DNA from: Planctomycetia bacterium
GTDB lineage: Bacteria > Planctomycetota > Planctomycetia > Pirellulales > UBA1268
Assembly: GCA_026401035.1 (NCBI GenBank)
Contig: JAPLNR010000053.1
Span: 1-64,000 of the forward strand
Reading direction: 5' to 3'
DNA: 64,000 bases
In this document: in pieces, positions 1-8,800 of the stretch
Layout of the letters: every line of letters begins with the position of its first letter
Numbering within the stretch: the stretch's first letter is position 1
Notes under the pieces: generated by a model
The model's database searches: none
Seen by the model: only the letters and a program-made list of their open reading frames with translations
What the model was told of the DNA's origin: nothing
Position numbers and translations under genes: made by a program

Positions 1-522
1 CGGGTCCGTACCTACCAGGTGTGCAAGATGGTCCCCGAGCAGCGTGTTCGCACCTGCTCGTACCAGGTCTGCCGCATGGTGCCGGAAGTGCAGGTCCGCC
101 ACTGCACCTACCAGGTGTGCAAGATGGTTCCGGAACAGCGCGTCCGGTGCTACAAGGTCTGCAAGATGGTGGCCGAGCAGCGGGTTCGCACCTGCTGCTA
201 CAAGGTCTGCAAGATGGTGAAGGAAGAACAGGTCCGCACCTGTGAGTACAAGGTCTGCACGATGGTTGCCGAGCAACGCGTGAAGACCTGCACCCACAAG
301 GTGTGCAAGATGGTGGCCGAGCAGTGCTCCCGCGAGGAGTGCTACAAGGTCTGCACCATGGTGAAGGAAACGTGCACCAAGCAGGTGCCCGTCTGCACCA
401 CGCGTCCTGTTCACTACACCAAGACGGTCGACGTCGTCCGCATGGTGCCGAAGAAGGTCGCCTACACGGTGACCAAGTGCGTGCCGAAGACGGTCTACCG
501 CGAAGTGCCTTGCTGCGAGTAA
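1..522 (+). CDS. Cys-rich tandem-repeat surface protein, 3' part
   Basis: The reading frame is open from the first base of the window, so the gene starts upstream and only the last 173 codons are present. The protein is made of about nine imperfect repeats of roughly 17-18 residues with the core VCKMVPEQRVRTC preceded by a Tyr, so cysteines and Arg/Lys recur at fixed spacing. The last 50 residues depart from the pattern and end in VPCCE. The regular Y-x-V-C-x-M-V pattern resembles the YTV-type repeats known from planctomycete cell-wall-associated proteins; assignment to that family is inference. A disulfide-linked envelope role would fit the cysteine periodicity. No catalytic motif is visible. 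A strong intrinsic terminator follows about 60 bases after the stop. Confidence 0.8.
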   Translation, partial: RVRTYQVCKMVPEQRVRTCSYQVCRMVPEVQVRHCTYQVCKMVPEQRVRCYKVCKMVAEQRVRTCCYKVCKMVKEEQVRTCEYKVCTMVAEQRVKTCTHKVCKMVAEQCSREECYKVCTMVKETCTKQVPVCTTRPVHYTKTVDVVRMVPKKVAYTVTKCVPKTVYREVPCCE

Positions 523-583
523 CGCCTCCGCGGCGAGTGATGACAGGCTGCTGAACGCGGCTGGAAACGATTGGGAACGAGGG

Positions 584-619
584 CGGCCCGGGTCGAAAGA
601 CCCGGGCCGTTCCTTTTTT
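584..619 (+). terminator. Rho-independent terminator
   Basis: A perfect 11-bp stem (584-594 with 599-609), GAAA tetraloop, followed by TTCCTTTTTT. It lies about 60 bases after the stop of the Cys-rich repeat gene and reads in its direction. Confidence 0.9.
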
Positions 620-724
620 GCTGCCCAGCTCGCCGCACTTTCCTCGCCCAACCCGCCGCCGAAACAACAGCAGGTTTCTGCGCGCTGAAATCTCTCCTTT
701 GACGACTTACGGAGCTGCAGCCTT

Positions 725-945
725 TCGCCACGGAAAACCTGAATGTTGCCGTGTTCTTCACGAGGTAGTTGTTGTTGTTGTTGAGGACTCCGTTGGGGTC
801 GATGTCGCCCCCTTGATAGATCCCGAAGTTGATGAAGTCGTTGTCCGAGGGGCCCACGACCGCGGGAGTGAAGCCATTGGGCGAAAGGAGACTGTTGGCG
901 GCCGCGCTGAATTCGAAGCTGCAGCCCTGTGCGGCTGCTCCGACT
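725..945 (-). pseudogene. Degraded fragment of a PEP-CTERM-type protein
   Basis: On the minus strand this stretch encodes LLSPNGFTPAVVGP, FINFGIYQGGDIDPNGVLNN and YLVKNTATF, which line up with the C-terminal third of the PEP-CTERM protein at 11781-12635 (NLSPNGFTPAIVGP, LNFAIYKGGDINPSGVLNN, RYLVKNKATF). The fragment has no matching start, an in-frame stop upstream, and loses the similarity just before where the PEP sorting signal should be. A run of five Asn codons (GTT/TTG triplet run on the plus strand near 770-783) sits where the intact copy has two. It is a paralogue fragment, not a recent copy, because DNA identity is only moderate. Boundaries are approximate. Confidence 0.65.
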
Positions 946-1399
946 GCGCATCCGCAACCCCACAGGGCTGGTCTGCTGATCGGCGAAACCCTAACTTGGG
1001 TCCGGCGTCATTCAGAGGTGCAGGTCAATGGCTCCTTTGACGTTGCTGGTGCCTAGACCTGACCGGTGTCCCCGCCCAAGGGGCGTGGACGTGTACGCGG
1101 CGAGGATTTCGGCCTGCCCGGTCGGGATTCGCTGACCGATTTGGCGGCGACCCATCTCGACCTTCAGGCTCGGCTCTGGCCGGAATTGGTAGACACCCCG
1201 CCATGTGGACAATGAAATGAAAAAGAACAAACCTTTGCATGCACCGCTCAAGGAAAGCCTGCCCTCTCCAGACAACAACTAAACGTTTGTCATGCTGGCA
1301 CAAAAGCATTCCCTCTTGAACACTCGCTTGCTACCCAATCACCTTTTCCTATCCATAGAAGATATTACCAGATCGCATTACCGAGTAAAAGAACCCCTT
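946..1399. other. Intergenic stretch, no gene recognised
   Basis: Several overlapping open frames exist on both strands, but none has a convincing start, ribosome binding site or recognisable family. Base composition changes sharply from GC-rich to AT-rich near 1200-1300, marking the upstream boundary of the foreign-looking glycosyltransferase gene. The frame of that gene is open back to 1292, but the extra 36 residues look non-membrane and non-native. Confidence 0.5.
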
Positions 1400-3004
1400 A
1401 TGAAAAATCACCTCTTCCCGGGGATTCTGATTGCTTTAACATTTTTTCTCTTCGCTATTATTACCATCTCACATTATGGCGTTGACTGGGACTCTCTCGA
1501 AAACTTTGATACCGGAGAGATCAACCTTCATTTCTTTGAAACCTTTGATCCTAAGTACCTTCACTATGATACGACTAACCCGCTCAACGGCCAGCTGCTG
1601 AACCCTGAATATAGCCTGAAACAGCCGGCTTCTTACCTCCCCGTTGCGAACATCTTTGCTGCGCTCACCAAACAGGTATTTCACGACACCCTTGGCTGGC
1701 TAGACAAATTCTCTGCCTACCATCTCAGCATTGTCCTGTTTGCCACTATGCTGCTCTTCTTACTCTACCTCTTTTCCTTAAGGTACTTCGATTTAATGAC
1801 TGCTGTTATCTCTACAGCATCCCTGGCACTATTCCCAAGCTTCGTCGGTTTCTCACATATTTTAGTCAAAGATATTCCCCTAGCCTTCTTCTTTTTCCTC
1901 TCGATCTTCTCTCTGCTCAGGGCCTACGAGACACAACGAACTACCTGGATTATTACAGCGGCCATAATATTTGGCTTGAGCATAAACGTAAAAATCAATG
2001 CTTTGTTTATCCCGCTTCTATTAATCGCCTGGCTGATCGTCGCAAACAAGAACTTAGATTGCCTTAAGATATTCCTGAACAAGAAGTGGCTTCTTTTACC
2101 TGGAATGACCCTCGCCACCATCTATGCCAGTTGGCCTTTTTTATGGCTTCATCCCATAAATCATTTCCGCGCTATGTTAAGACATTTCTTAAGAGATATC
2201 CCATTGCAAAGGATTGAAGTCTCTTATTTTGGGACAATATTCACCTCCGGCGTGAATGTCCCTTGGCATTATGCGCCTGGATGCCTTGGCATATCCGCGC
2301 CTTTGGTCATTCTTGCCTTCGCGGTTGTGGGATTCTTCTTGATGGCAAAAGACACCGTAGCCTCAAAAAACAAAATATCCCCTCTTGTACTTATTTGGTT
2401 TATTGTCGTCGTTGGTAAGTTTATGTTTACGAACGTTACTTACAGTGGAATACGGCTGTTTCTTGAAGCTGTCCCGGCCCTATGCATCATGGCTGGTTAC
2501 GGAGCTACATATGTATACATGCGGACATTCCACTTAATGGGTTCGCTCGCAGCTGTCTACAAACACGCCCTTCTTTCGCTTGTCTTGATAGCGCTTTATT
2601 TGCCCATACTCATTGCAAATATACAACTCCATCCTTATCAGTTCTGTTATTACAACGAGCTGGTCGGCGGGCCAAGGGGGGTTTATGCGAACAACATAAG
2701 TGATCTGTTTTATAGCCCGGCCTTCAAGGACGGGGCTGAGTGGCTCAATAAAAATGCGCCACCAAGAAGCATCGTGAAGATCGCGGAACCCGTTCACATT
2801 GCCAGGTTATATTTAAGAAATGATATCGCCATAGCGGATCACAACGCCGCGCGATACGATTACCTCATGTTACCGCATGAAATCGACAACAAAACACATC
2901 CTGCTTATATGTTCGTGCCGCATACCATGAGCCCAGAAATGAAACCTGTCTTTACAGCTTACGCCTTGGGCGCTCCGATTGTAGTTATCTATAAGAATCA
3001 CTAA
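1400..3004 (+). CDS. GT-C fold membrane glycosyltransferase (GT39/PMT-like)
   Basis: A 534-residue polytopic membrane protein with about a dozen hydrophobic segments. After the first membrane helix comes an acidic loop (FDTGEI, FETFDPKY), the place where GT-C enzymes carry the catalytic Asp/Glu; WPFLWLHP and PWHYAPG later in the chain are typical of the dolichyl/polyprenyl-phosphate-mannose transferase superfamily. The likely role is transfer of a sugar from a polyprenyl-phosphate donor to a glycan or protein on the outer face of the cytoplasmic membrane. ATG 1400 is preferred over the frame-open codon at 1292 because the hydrophobic N-terminus begins right after it; no clear Shine-Dalgarno is seen. 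The gene is markedly AT-rich, with A/T-ending codons unlike its neighbours, which points to recent horizontal acquisition. Donor and acceptor cannot be deduced. Confidence 0.8.
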   Translation: MKNHLFPGILIALTFFLFAIITISHYGVDWDSLENFDTGEINLHFFETFDPKYLHYDTTNPLNGQLLNPEYSLKQPASYLPVANIFAALTKQVFHDTLGWLDKFSAYHLSIVLFATMLLFLLYLFSLRYFDLMTAVISTASLALFPSFVGFSHILVKDIPLAFFFFLSIFSLLRAYETQRTTWIITAAIIFGLSINVKINALFIPLLLIAWLIVANKNLDCLKIFLNKKWLLLPGMTLATIYASWPFLWLHPINHFRAMLRHFLRDIPLQRIEVSYFGTIFTSGVNVPWHYAPGCLGISAPLVILAFAVVGFFLMAKDTVASKNKISPLVLIWFIVVVGKFMFTNVTYSGIRLFLEAVPALCIMAGYGATYVYMRTFHLMGSLAAVYKHALLSLVLIALYLPILIANIQLHPYQFCYYNELVGGPRGVYANNISDLFYSPAFKDGAEWLNKNAPPRSIVKIAEPVHIARLYLRNDIAIADHNAARYDYLMLPHEIDNKTHPAYMFVPHTMSPEMKPVFTAYALGAPIVVIYKNH

Positions 3005-3110
3005 TACAATGCACGAGTGCCTCGTCCGCAAATCTCCCGTGCCTGTGATTTCTAACGACAGGCCTTGATGACTGCCGCACGAACGAGAACCCCACTACTC
3101 AGTCAGCGCC

Positions 3111-3860
3111 ATGCCTCTTGTTTCTCTACGCCCCGACTCCGTCGCAGCATTGCTGAAATCGCCTTTGGCCATCGTCATCCCCGTTTTCAACGAGTCGGCC
3201 ACCATCGAGAGCGTTATCGGCTCGTGGATGCGACAGTTGGACAAGCAAGGCGTGGACTACCAGTTTATTCTTCTGAACGACGGGTCCTCCGATTCCACTA
3301 TGGAGGTGCTCAAGCGTCTTGAAGTGATTCATCCAAAGCGGATAGTTGTCGTCGATAAGACGAATTCAGGCCATGGTCGCACTTGTCGGCTGGGTTATGA
3401 CGCCGCGGTGGCATCCCCTCATGTTGAGTGGATTCTCCAAATCGACTCCGATGGCCAGTGCGATCCCGCTTATTTTCCGGAGTTCTGGATACAGCGGGAT
3501 AACGCTGATTGTGTTTTCGGAAAACGGGTGCGGCGCGATGACGGCCCCGCGCGGGCGTTCACTTCCAAACTATGCCGACTCGGCGCTACATTACTGAGCG
3601 GCCGCGACATGGTGGACCCAAATGTTCCTTATCGACTTATCCGTCGGGATACCATGGTCAATGCCCTCAATCGCATTCCTGCGTCTTTCAACATTCACAA
3701 CGTGGCTTTGACTTTCATCCTCAAGAAAACGCCGGACGTCAGGTGGGTCTACGTGCCCATTCGGTTTCGTGAGCGGCAAGGCGGCAGCAATAGCATCAAT
3801 CTGATGAATGTCGTCCACTGGGGCACGGACATGCTTTTGGAACTTCGGAAGCTGAAGTAG
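3111..3860 (+). CDS. Glycosyltransferase family 2, DPM1-like
   Basis: A 249-residue soluble GT-A enzyme. AIVIPVFNE (residues 20-28), LLNDGSSD (54-61) and the metal-binding DSDGQ (112-116) are the family 2 signature elements; GGSNSIN near residue 222 matches the C-terminal region of polyprenyl-phosphate mannosyl/glucosyl transferases. It probably loads a nucleotide sugar onto polyprenyl phosphate, which would supply the donor for the GT-C enzyme encoded 106 bases upstream. There is no C-terminal membrane domain, so it is the short DPM1 type rather than the ArnC/GtrB type. GC content is back to chromosomal level, so the two genes have different origins. Substrate specificity is unknown. Confidence 0.85.
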   Translation: MPLVSLRPDSVAALLKSPLAIVIPVFNESATIESVIGSWMRQLDKQGVDYQFILLNDGSSDSTMEVLKRLEVIHPKRIVVVDKTNSGHGRTCRLGYDAAVASPHVEWILQIDSDGQCDPAYFPEFWIQRDNADCVFGKRVRRDDGPARAFTSKLCRLGATLLSGRDMVDPNVPYRLIRRDTMVNALNRIPASFNIHNVALTFILKKTPDVRWVYVPIRFRERQGGSNSINLMNVVHWGTDMLLELRKLK

Positions 3861-3910
3861 GACGTGATGGGAAAGAGACCGGTTCCGCACAAATAGGTGG
3901 CTGTACAGGT

Positions 3911-5344
3911 ATGGTGACTGTCCGTTATCTCATTCTCGGTGCTGGCCCCACGGGGCTCGGGGCAGCACGACGGCTTCAGGAACTTGGGGTCCACGACTGG
4001 CAGATTGTCGAAGCTGCTCCTGAGCCAGGTGGCCTGGCGACGTCGTTCCTCGATGACAAAGGCTTCACATGGGACATCGGCGGCCATGTGCAGTTCTCGC
4101 ACTATGAATACTTCGACCGCGCCATGGTGGAGTTTCTCGGCACAGACGGCTGGCTGCATCATCAGCGCGAATCGTGGGTCTGGATGCGGGATCGGTTCAT
4201 CCCCTACCCGTTCCAAAACAACATTCGCCACCTGCCGCCCGAGGATCTCAACAAGTGCCTTCAGGGGCTCCTGCAGATCACACAGCATCCCCGGCCAAAG
4301 CCGCACAACTTTCGGGAATGGATCGACGCCACCTTCGGCCCGGGCCTCGCCGAGGTGTTCATGCTCCCATACAACTTCAAGGTATGGGCCTTTCCGCCGG
4401 AAATGATGAATGCCGTCTGGGTCGGGGAGCGGGTGGCTGTCACGGACCTGAGCCGCGTGCTCACCAATCTGGCCCTTGGCAAAGATGATCTGTCGTGGGG
4501 GCCCAACAACACGTTCCAATTTCCCAAGCACGGCGGCACGGGGGCGATATGGTCGGCGTGCGCCAAGCGGCTGCCTGCGGCGAGAATCAAGCTGAATGCC
4601 CGTGTCGTGAGCATCGACATGGGCAAGCGTGAGGTTGTCACGGAAAGTGGCGAACGTTTTGGCTACGAGCACCTGATTTCCACGGTTCCGCTCACCGAAC
4701 TGATCCGGCTCACCGGCCAGTCACGCTTGCAGCCGCTTGCGGACCGGGGGCTTTTGTATTCCGCGTCGCACATCTTCGGCCTCGGGCTGCGAGGGAAGCC
4801 CCGCGACGAACTGGCGACCAAATGCTGGATGTATTTTCCGGAGGACAATTGCCCGTTCTACCGCGTGACGGTGTTCAGCAACTATTCGCCCTACAACGTG
4901 CCCGATATTACCACGCACTGGTCGCTGATGACGGAGGTCTCCGAGTCGCCGCATAAGCCCGTCAACCAGGAGCAGCTACTCGAGGAGGTCATTCAAGGGG
5001 CCCTCAATACGCGGCTCATTGAAAAGCGGGAAGACATCGTCTCGACCTGGTCGTTTCGGGCGGGCTACGGCTATCCCACGCCGGGGCTGCATCGAGACGA
5101 GTCGCTGGCAGAGTTGATTCCGTTCTTTGAAGAGCGAGGAGTCTACTCCCGAGGCCGTTTCGGTACTTGGAAATACGAGGTCAGCAATCAGGACCATTCC
5201 TTCATGCAGGGGGTCGAAGTCGTCGATCGCCTCGTGAACGGCTCGCCGGAGATTACGGCCGCTGATCCTCATCACGCCAACTCGAAGAAACACCCCTGGC
5301 CCTTCGAGCAGTGGAGTGCGAAGCACGGGGAGGCTGTCCGTTGA
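3911..5344 (+). CDS. FAD-dependent amine-oxidase-fold protein, UDP-galactopyranose-mutase-like
   Basis: A 477-residue flavoprotein. The N-terminus has the dinucleotide-binding LILGAGPTGLGAARRL, an acidic strand end (VEAAPEPGG) and the GGLATS loop seen in UDP-galactopyranose mutases and protoporphyrinogen-oxidase-like enzymes. DIGGHV and FIPYPFQNN follow, where mutases position the sugar substrate. The C-terminal half has the typical closing FAD segment (YEVSNQDHSFMQG). It probably interconverts or oxidises a nucleotide sugar for the local polysaccharide. It lies 50 bases after the GT2 gene on the same strand and may be co-transcribed. The length is somewhat above the usual 370-400 residues of bacterial Glf, so the specific reaction is left open. 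Confidence 0.75.
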   Translation: MVTVRYLILGAGPTGLGAARRLQELGVHDWQIVEAAPEPGGLATSFLDDKGFTWDIGGHVQFSHYEYFDRAMVEFLGTDGWLHHQRESWVWMRDRFIPYPFQNNIRHLPPEDLNKCLQGLLQITQHPRPKPHNFREWIDATFGPGLAEVFMLPYNFKVWAFPPEMMNAVWVGERVAVTDLSRVLTNLALGKDDLSWGPNNTFQFPKHGGTGAIWSACAKRLPAARIKLNARVVSIDMGKREVVTESGERFGYEHLISTVPLTELIRLTGQSRLQPLADRGLLYSASHIFGLGLRGKPRDELATKCWMYFPEDNCPFYRVTVFSNYSPYNVPDITTHWSLMTEVSESPHKPVNQEQLLEEVIQGALNTRLIEKREDIVSTWSFRAGYGYPTPGLHRDESLAELIPFFEERGVYSRGRFGTWKYEVSNQDHSFMQGVEVVDRLVNGSPEITAADPHHANSKKHPWPFEQWSAKHGEAVR

Positions 5345-5514
5345 GTTCAAGGGGACTGACCTGCCTCCCTTAAACGGCACCGCCATTCGGAACGAGCTGG
5401 ATTTTCTCCGCACACATGCCGGGCCAGAAGATCTCGCGAAGGTGTGGGCCGAAGAAACAACGCCCTTGTTGAGCAGTGATGCACATTGCCGATTGGATAT
5501 TACATACTGACGCA

Positions 5515-6663
5515 CTATTTATTATTTGCCGTCCGATGCTCTGCCATCGCCGCTTTGCGGATGATTTCGCAGATTCGACTGACCGCCTCTTTCGCTACCG
5601 CCTGCCCGGTCGGTAACACAATGACGCGGGCGGCAATGCGTTCGGTTTCGGACAAGAGAAGTCCGGCGTTAGGCTGCAGGGAGCGATACGGTTCCATATT
5701 GTGACAACCGGGCCAGAAGTATTTTCTGGCAATAATGTTTTCCGCATGCAAGGTCTTGACAATATCATCGCGGCTGCGGCGGCACCTCTCCGGGTCCACC
5801 TCAATCACGACATACTGGTAATTGTTCCGCTCGGCGGGATCGTATTTGATTACGGAAATTCCTGGCACGTCAGTCAACCCAGATCGATACGCCTCGTAGT
5901 TCTGGCGGTTCACCGCGATGATATCGTTCACCGCCTCCAGATTGGTTAACCCCATGGCCGCAGAGATTTCATTCATCTTCCCATTGATGCCGAGATACTC
6001 CACCTGATCGTAGCCAGTGAAGCCAAAGTTCGTCATCATCCGCATGCGGTAGGCCAGGTCGTCGTTGTTCAGTGTAACGACTCCGCCTTCCAGACAATTT
6101 ATGAACTTAGTCGCATGGAAACTGAAGACCTCGCATTCGCCAAACGTACCGATCATCCGCCCCCCCTTGGAACACCCAAAGCCATGCGAGGCATCATACA
6201 TTACTTTCAGATTTCGACGCGTTGAGATTTCCTCGATGGCCTCTGTTTTGCATCCCCTGCCCCACACATGCACGCCGATGATCCCGGTTGTCCTCGGCGT
6301 AATGAGCCTCTCTATCTTGGTCGGATCGATATTGTGCGTCACTGGATCCATGTCGCAAAACACGGGCGTTATCTCTTGCCACTGCAAGGCATGGGGCGTG
6401 GCGACAAAGGTGTAGCTGGGAACGATCACCTCGCCTTTGAGGCCAAGAGCGCGGCACGCGATTTCAATGGCTGCCGTGGCGTTGCACATGGCAATTGCAT
6501 GTTTGACTCCGAGAAAGTCGGCTACTTTGCTCTCAAACTCCTGCACTACTGGCCCGTGGTTCGTCAACCATCTACGATCCAGAATCTCGTTGACTCGCTC
6601 GAGGAATCGCTCCCTGTTTCCCAAGTTTGGGCGGCCCACATGCAAGTGTTTCGTGGTATCCAT
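5515..6663 (-). CDS. DegT/DnrJ/EryC1/StrS-family aminotransferase
   Basis: A 382-residue PLP enzyme of the sugar aminotransferase family. VPSYTFVATP (81-90), MYDASHGFG (155-163, Asp contacting the PLP ring nitrogen) and SFHATKFINCLEGG with the Schiff-base Lys186 are all present, and the length is normal. Such enzymes make 4-amino- or 3-amino-deoxy nucleotide sugars from keto-sugars. The ATG directly abuts the TAA of the upstream gene (TAA at 6664-6666), so translation is probably coupled. With the NeuD-type acyltransferase at 9693-10373 it suggests that an N-acylated amino sugar is built here. The downstream convergent gap to 5344 has no clear terminator. Confidence 0.9.
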   Translation of the reverse strand: MDTTKHLHVGRPNLGNRERFLERVNEILDRRWLTNHGPVVQEFESKVADFLGVKHAIAMCNATAAIEIACRALGLKGEVIVPSYTFVATPHALQWQEITPVFCDMDPVTHNIDPTKIERLITPRTTGIIGVHVWGRGCKTEAIEEISTRRNLKVMYDASHGFGCSKGGRMIGTFGECEVFSFHATKFINCLEGGVVTLNNDDLAYRMRMMTNFGFTGYDQVEYLGINGKMNEISAAMGLTNLEAVNDIIAVNRQNYEAYRSGLTDVPGISVIKYDPAERNNYQYVVIEVDPERCRRSRDDIVKTLHAENIIARKYFWPGCHNMEPYRSLQPNAGLLLSETERIAARVIVLPTGQAVAKEAVSRICEIIRKAAMAEHRTANNK

Positions 6664-7611
6664 TTAGCTGGCGAGTGTGGCCCACCCGAACCCTTCTTTT
6701 CCAAAATAATTTCCGCAGTAAAACATGTGGATTTGACCGTTTAAATCAAATACATGCGGGTAAGCCACCATTTCTGAATCCCAGCCGCTTTGCGAGACCT
6801 CCAAACCGGCGTTGGAATCGTCTCGGTGCCAGGTTACGAGATCAGTCGAAGTGGCATAGCCGATTCGATAACCCTTTTCTGGTTTTTCTCGAAACCCGGC
6901 ACCATGCCTATAGGAAAAAAGCATGACATACCTCCCGTTCATCTGAAAAATGCTAGCACTTGTCTGGCATTCATCAGGCACAACTGGAGGAATAATCGCT
7001 CTTCCATCTCTCAGCCACTGTAAGCCATCCTGGGATCGGGCATGCATCAAAAGATACTGCGATTCCGGCTTGCCGGCATGCTCGAACCACTTAACCCCTG
7101 ACAGGTAAAACATGTGCCAGTCGTCTTCGGCAACCTTATAGACAAGAGGGGACGCCTGAAGAAATGGTTCATCTAAAGCAGGGCCGAGAAGCGGTCCGGG
7201 TCCGCATCGCTGAAACGTGAGTCCGTCCTGACTCGTCGCAAGACCTATTGCCCAATTGTAAGGCACCGAGTGGCACCGGGTCCACCCGCAATAATAGAGG
7301 CGATACTCCCCTGCGTGAAAAATAACTGAACCCGCCATCGAGCCGAACTCGTCAAATTCTCCCTTACCGCCTAACGGAACGATGGGCGATTGGCTTATAT
7401 TTATCACTTTACTCAAATCATTTTTGTCAAGATCGACAAATCCGCTGTAGCTTCGAAACATTCTCCGGTCATCGATTTGCTCCCTTGTCGCAAAATAAGT
7501 TCGGAGCACGTTTTCCAATTCAACCGTGTAGGGAACCTGTGCATGGGTTTTCATCCACGACCTTGACCCGTCCGGCTTGAAGATGAGACCTTTTTTAATC
7601 CACTTCAACAT
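6664..7611 (-). CDS. Five-bladed beta-propeller glycosidase-like protein (GH43/GH32/GH130-type fold)
   Basis: A 315-residue protein with repeated blade motifs: SMAGSVIFHAGEYRLYYCGW, IGLATSQDGLTF, HMFYLSG, YLLMHARSQDGLQW, RIGYATSTDLVTW and GQIHMFYCG. These D-G-x-x-W and F/Y-Y-x-G patterns are characteristic of the clan of inverting glycosidases and phosphorylases with five-bladed propellers. Similar proteins often sit in polysaccharide clusters without proven hydrolase activity. There is no signal peptide, so a cytoplasmic role is likely. It sits inside the minus-strand operon and its stop codon touches the start of the aminotransferase gene. Catalytic acids cannot be assigned safely from sequence alone. 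Confidence 0.65.
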   Translation of the reverse strand: MLKWIKKGLIFKPDGSRSWMKTHAQVPYTVELENVLRTYFATREQIDDRRMFRSYSGFVDLDKNDLSKVINISQSPIVPLGGKGEFDEFGSMAGSVIFHAGEYRLYYCGWTRCHSVPYNWAIGLATSQDGLTFQRCGPGPLLGPALDEPFLQASPLVYKVAEDDWHMFYLSGVKWFEHAGKPESQYLLMHARSQDGLQWLRDGRAIIPPVVPDECQTSASIFQMNGRYVMLFSYRHGAGFREKPEKGYRIGYATSTDLVTWHRDDSNAGLEVSQSGWDSEMVAYPHVFDLNGQIHMFYCGNYFGKEGFGWATLAS

Positions 7612-7638
7612 AAACGCATCAACTTTCCAGTTGTTTTT

Positions 7639-7922
7639 TTAGGCAGCTGCCCTGATGGCGGCATCTAGCCAGCGATACATGCTTTTGCCTGAGGCCTCTC
7701 TGGCTCGTGACGCCAATTCCTTAGCCTCCGGACTTACCCCTTCGATATGACCATAATATCGAGAGCGATGGGTATTCCAGACTTCACTGGGTAAGTGTTG
7801 TTGCCATCCGTTGAGCGAAACACTCCCTCCATAGGTTTTCCAAACGGGTCAAGGGCTCCCTCGAAAACAAGGCTGTGATGGGTTTCTGGGCAGCGATAGT
7901 GAGGATTTATTACAGGCGTCAT
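7639..7922 (-). pseudogene. Trm112-like small protein, apparently frameshifted
   Basis: The first 62 codons (7922 down to 7734) encode RCPETHHSLV, GVFRSTDGNNTYPV and GIPIAL, the pattern of Trm112-type domains that also begin some methyltransferases. The frame then stops. A second minus-strand frame, open across the same region and ending at 7639, encodes GVSPEAKELASRAREA and MYRWLDAAIRAAA, which looks like a natural C-terminus. A one-base shift around 7755-7775 would join them. A stop precedes the first ATG immediately and no good ribosome binding site is seen, so this is best read as a broken gene. The CxxC pair of a zinc-binding Trm112 domain is incomplete. Confidence 0.45.
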
Positions 7923-8072
7923 TGTCTATGCATTTCACTGGATGCGGATGAGACTGGGGACTCTGAGACCAAGACTGGGTTTGTATCGGCGCTTTCACAA
8001 CTCCGTTGAATCCTCAATGATTTCAACAGGAACACAGAACCGGACATGAAACCGTTTTCCAATATCATGCGA

Positions 8073-8777
8073 TTATGTGCGAATATGAAATTGCGACAAC
8101 GCCGTTTGGATGTCACCCAGGGGATTCATCATAAGGGTATCCAGCAAGGAAAGTGTTTCTCCACTACGCGATCCAGATTTTAACCCAAGTTCCATCTTTG
8201 GAGCATCCAGAAACAGTAACTCGATCCCGCTGTCGGCAAACAACACTGAATCGTAAAGATCTCGACCGCCGGGAGGGTTCAGATACTCGTCAGCTCCCAG
8301 CGTGGTGCAAATATCAAGAATTCGATGCTGTCCTTTGAGATCCCCCTTCGGAAAAATGTGGCTGGTCGGGATGATCTCGGTAGCCAATCCCAGCCGACCG
8401 CACATCCGCTGGATTGATCCGGCCACAAAAGCGCTCAGATTTCCTTGGGCGCATTCCATCAATTCCTGGAAGAGTCGCATCGTGGGCAGAAATGAAAGCT
8501 CCCCTTGATAGGAGGCTTCCACCTTCTTCATCAAGCGACTCTTCCAACCATCATCCGGAAGAAGGTCGATTTCCGAAATCAATTTATTCTGACTCGCTTT
8601 GACCAAGGGCAGGGTCATCCAACATGGCTCACCACTTACAGCAATCCGGTTCCGGTTGATCCAACCACGGTTGATGTAATTGACATCGTCTAAGACCACG
8701 AACGTGTCCACCGCTCGGAGTAGTTGCCAATATCCGATGTAGGGCAGGAAGTAAGGCTGCATGACTGCAATACGCAT
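8073..8777 (-). CDS. wbqC: WbqC-like family protein
   Basis: A 234-residue protein of the WbqC family found in O-antigen and capsule clusters. The diagnostic N-terminus IAVMQPYFLPYIGYWQL, then VDTFVVLDDV and NYINRGWINRNRI, match closely; length is normal. The biochemical role of the family is not firmly established, although members accompany amino-sugar and aminotransferase genes. It begins 24 bases after the stop of the frameshifted gene upstream. The gene symbol reflects family membership only. Confidence 0.85.
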   Translation of the reverse strand: MRIAVMQPYFLPYIGYWQLLRAVDTFVVLDDVNYINRGWINRNRIAVSGEPCWMTLPLVKASQNKLISEIDLLPDDGWKSRLMKKVEASYQGELSFLPTMRLFQELMECAQGNLSAFVAGSIQRMCGRLGLATEIIPTSHIFPKGDLKGQHRILDICTTLGADEYLNPPGGRDLYDSVLFADSGIELLFLDAPKMELGLKSGSRSGETLSLLDTLMMNPLGDIQTALSQFHIRT

Positions 8778-8800
8778 TAGATAGGATTACTCACGACCGC

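Noticed and set aside
5316-5510. A 64-codon plus-strand frame overlapping the end of the flavoprotein gene
   Set aside because: No ribosome binding site, no family, and it lies in a convergent intergenic gap; too weak to call.
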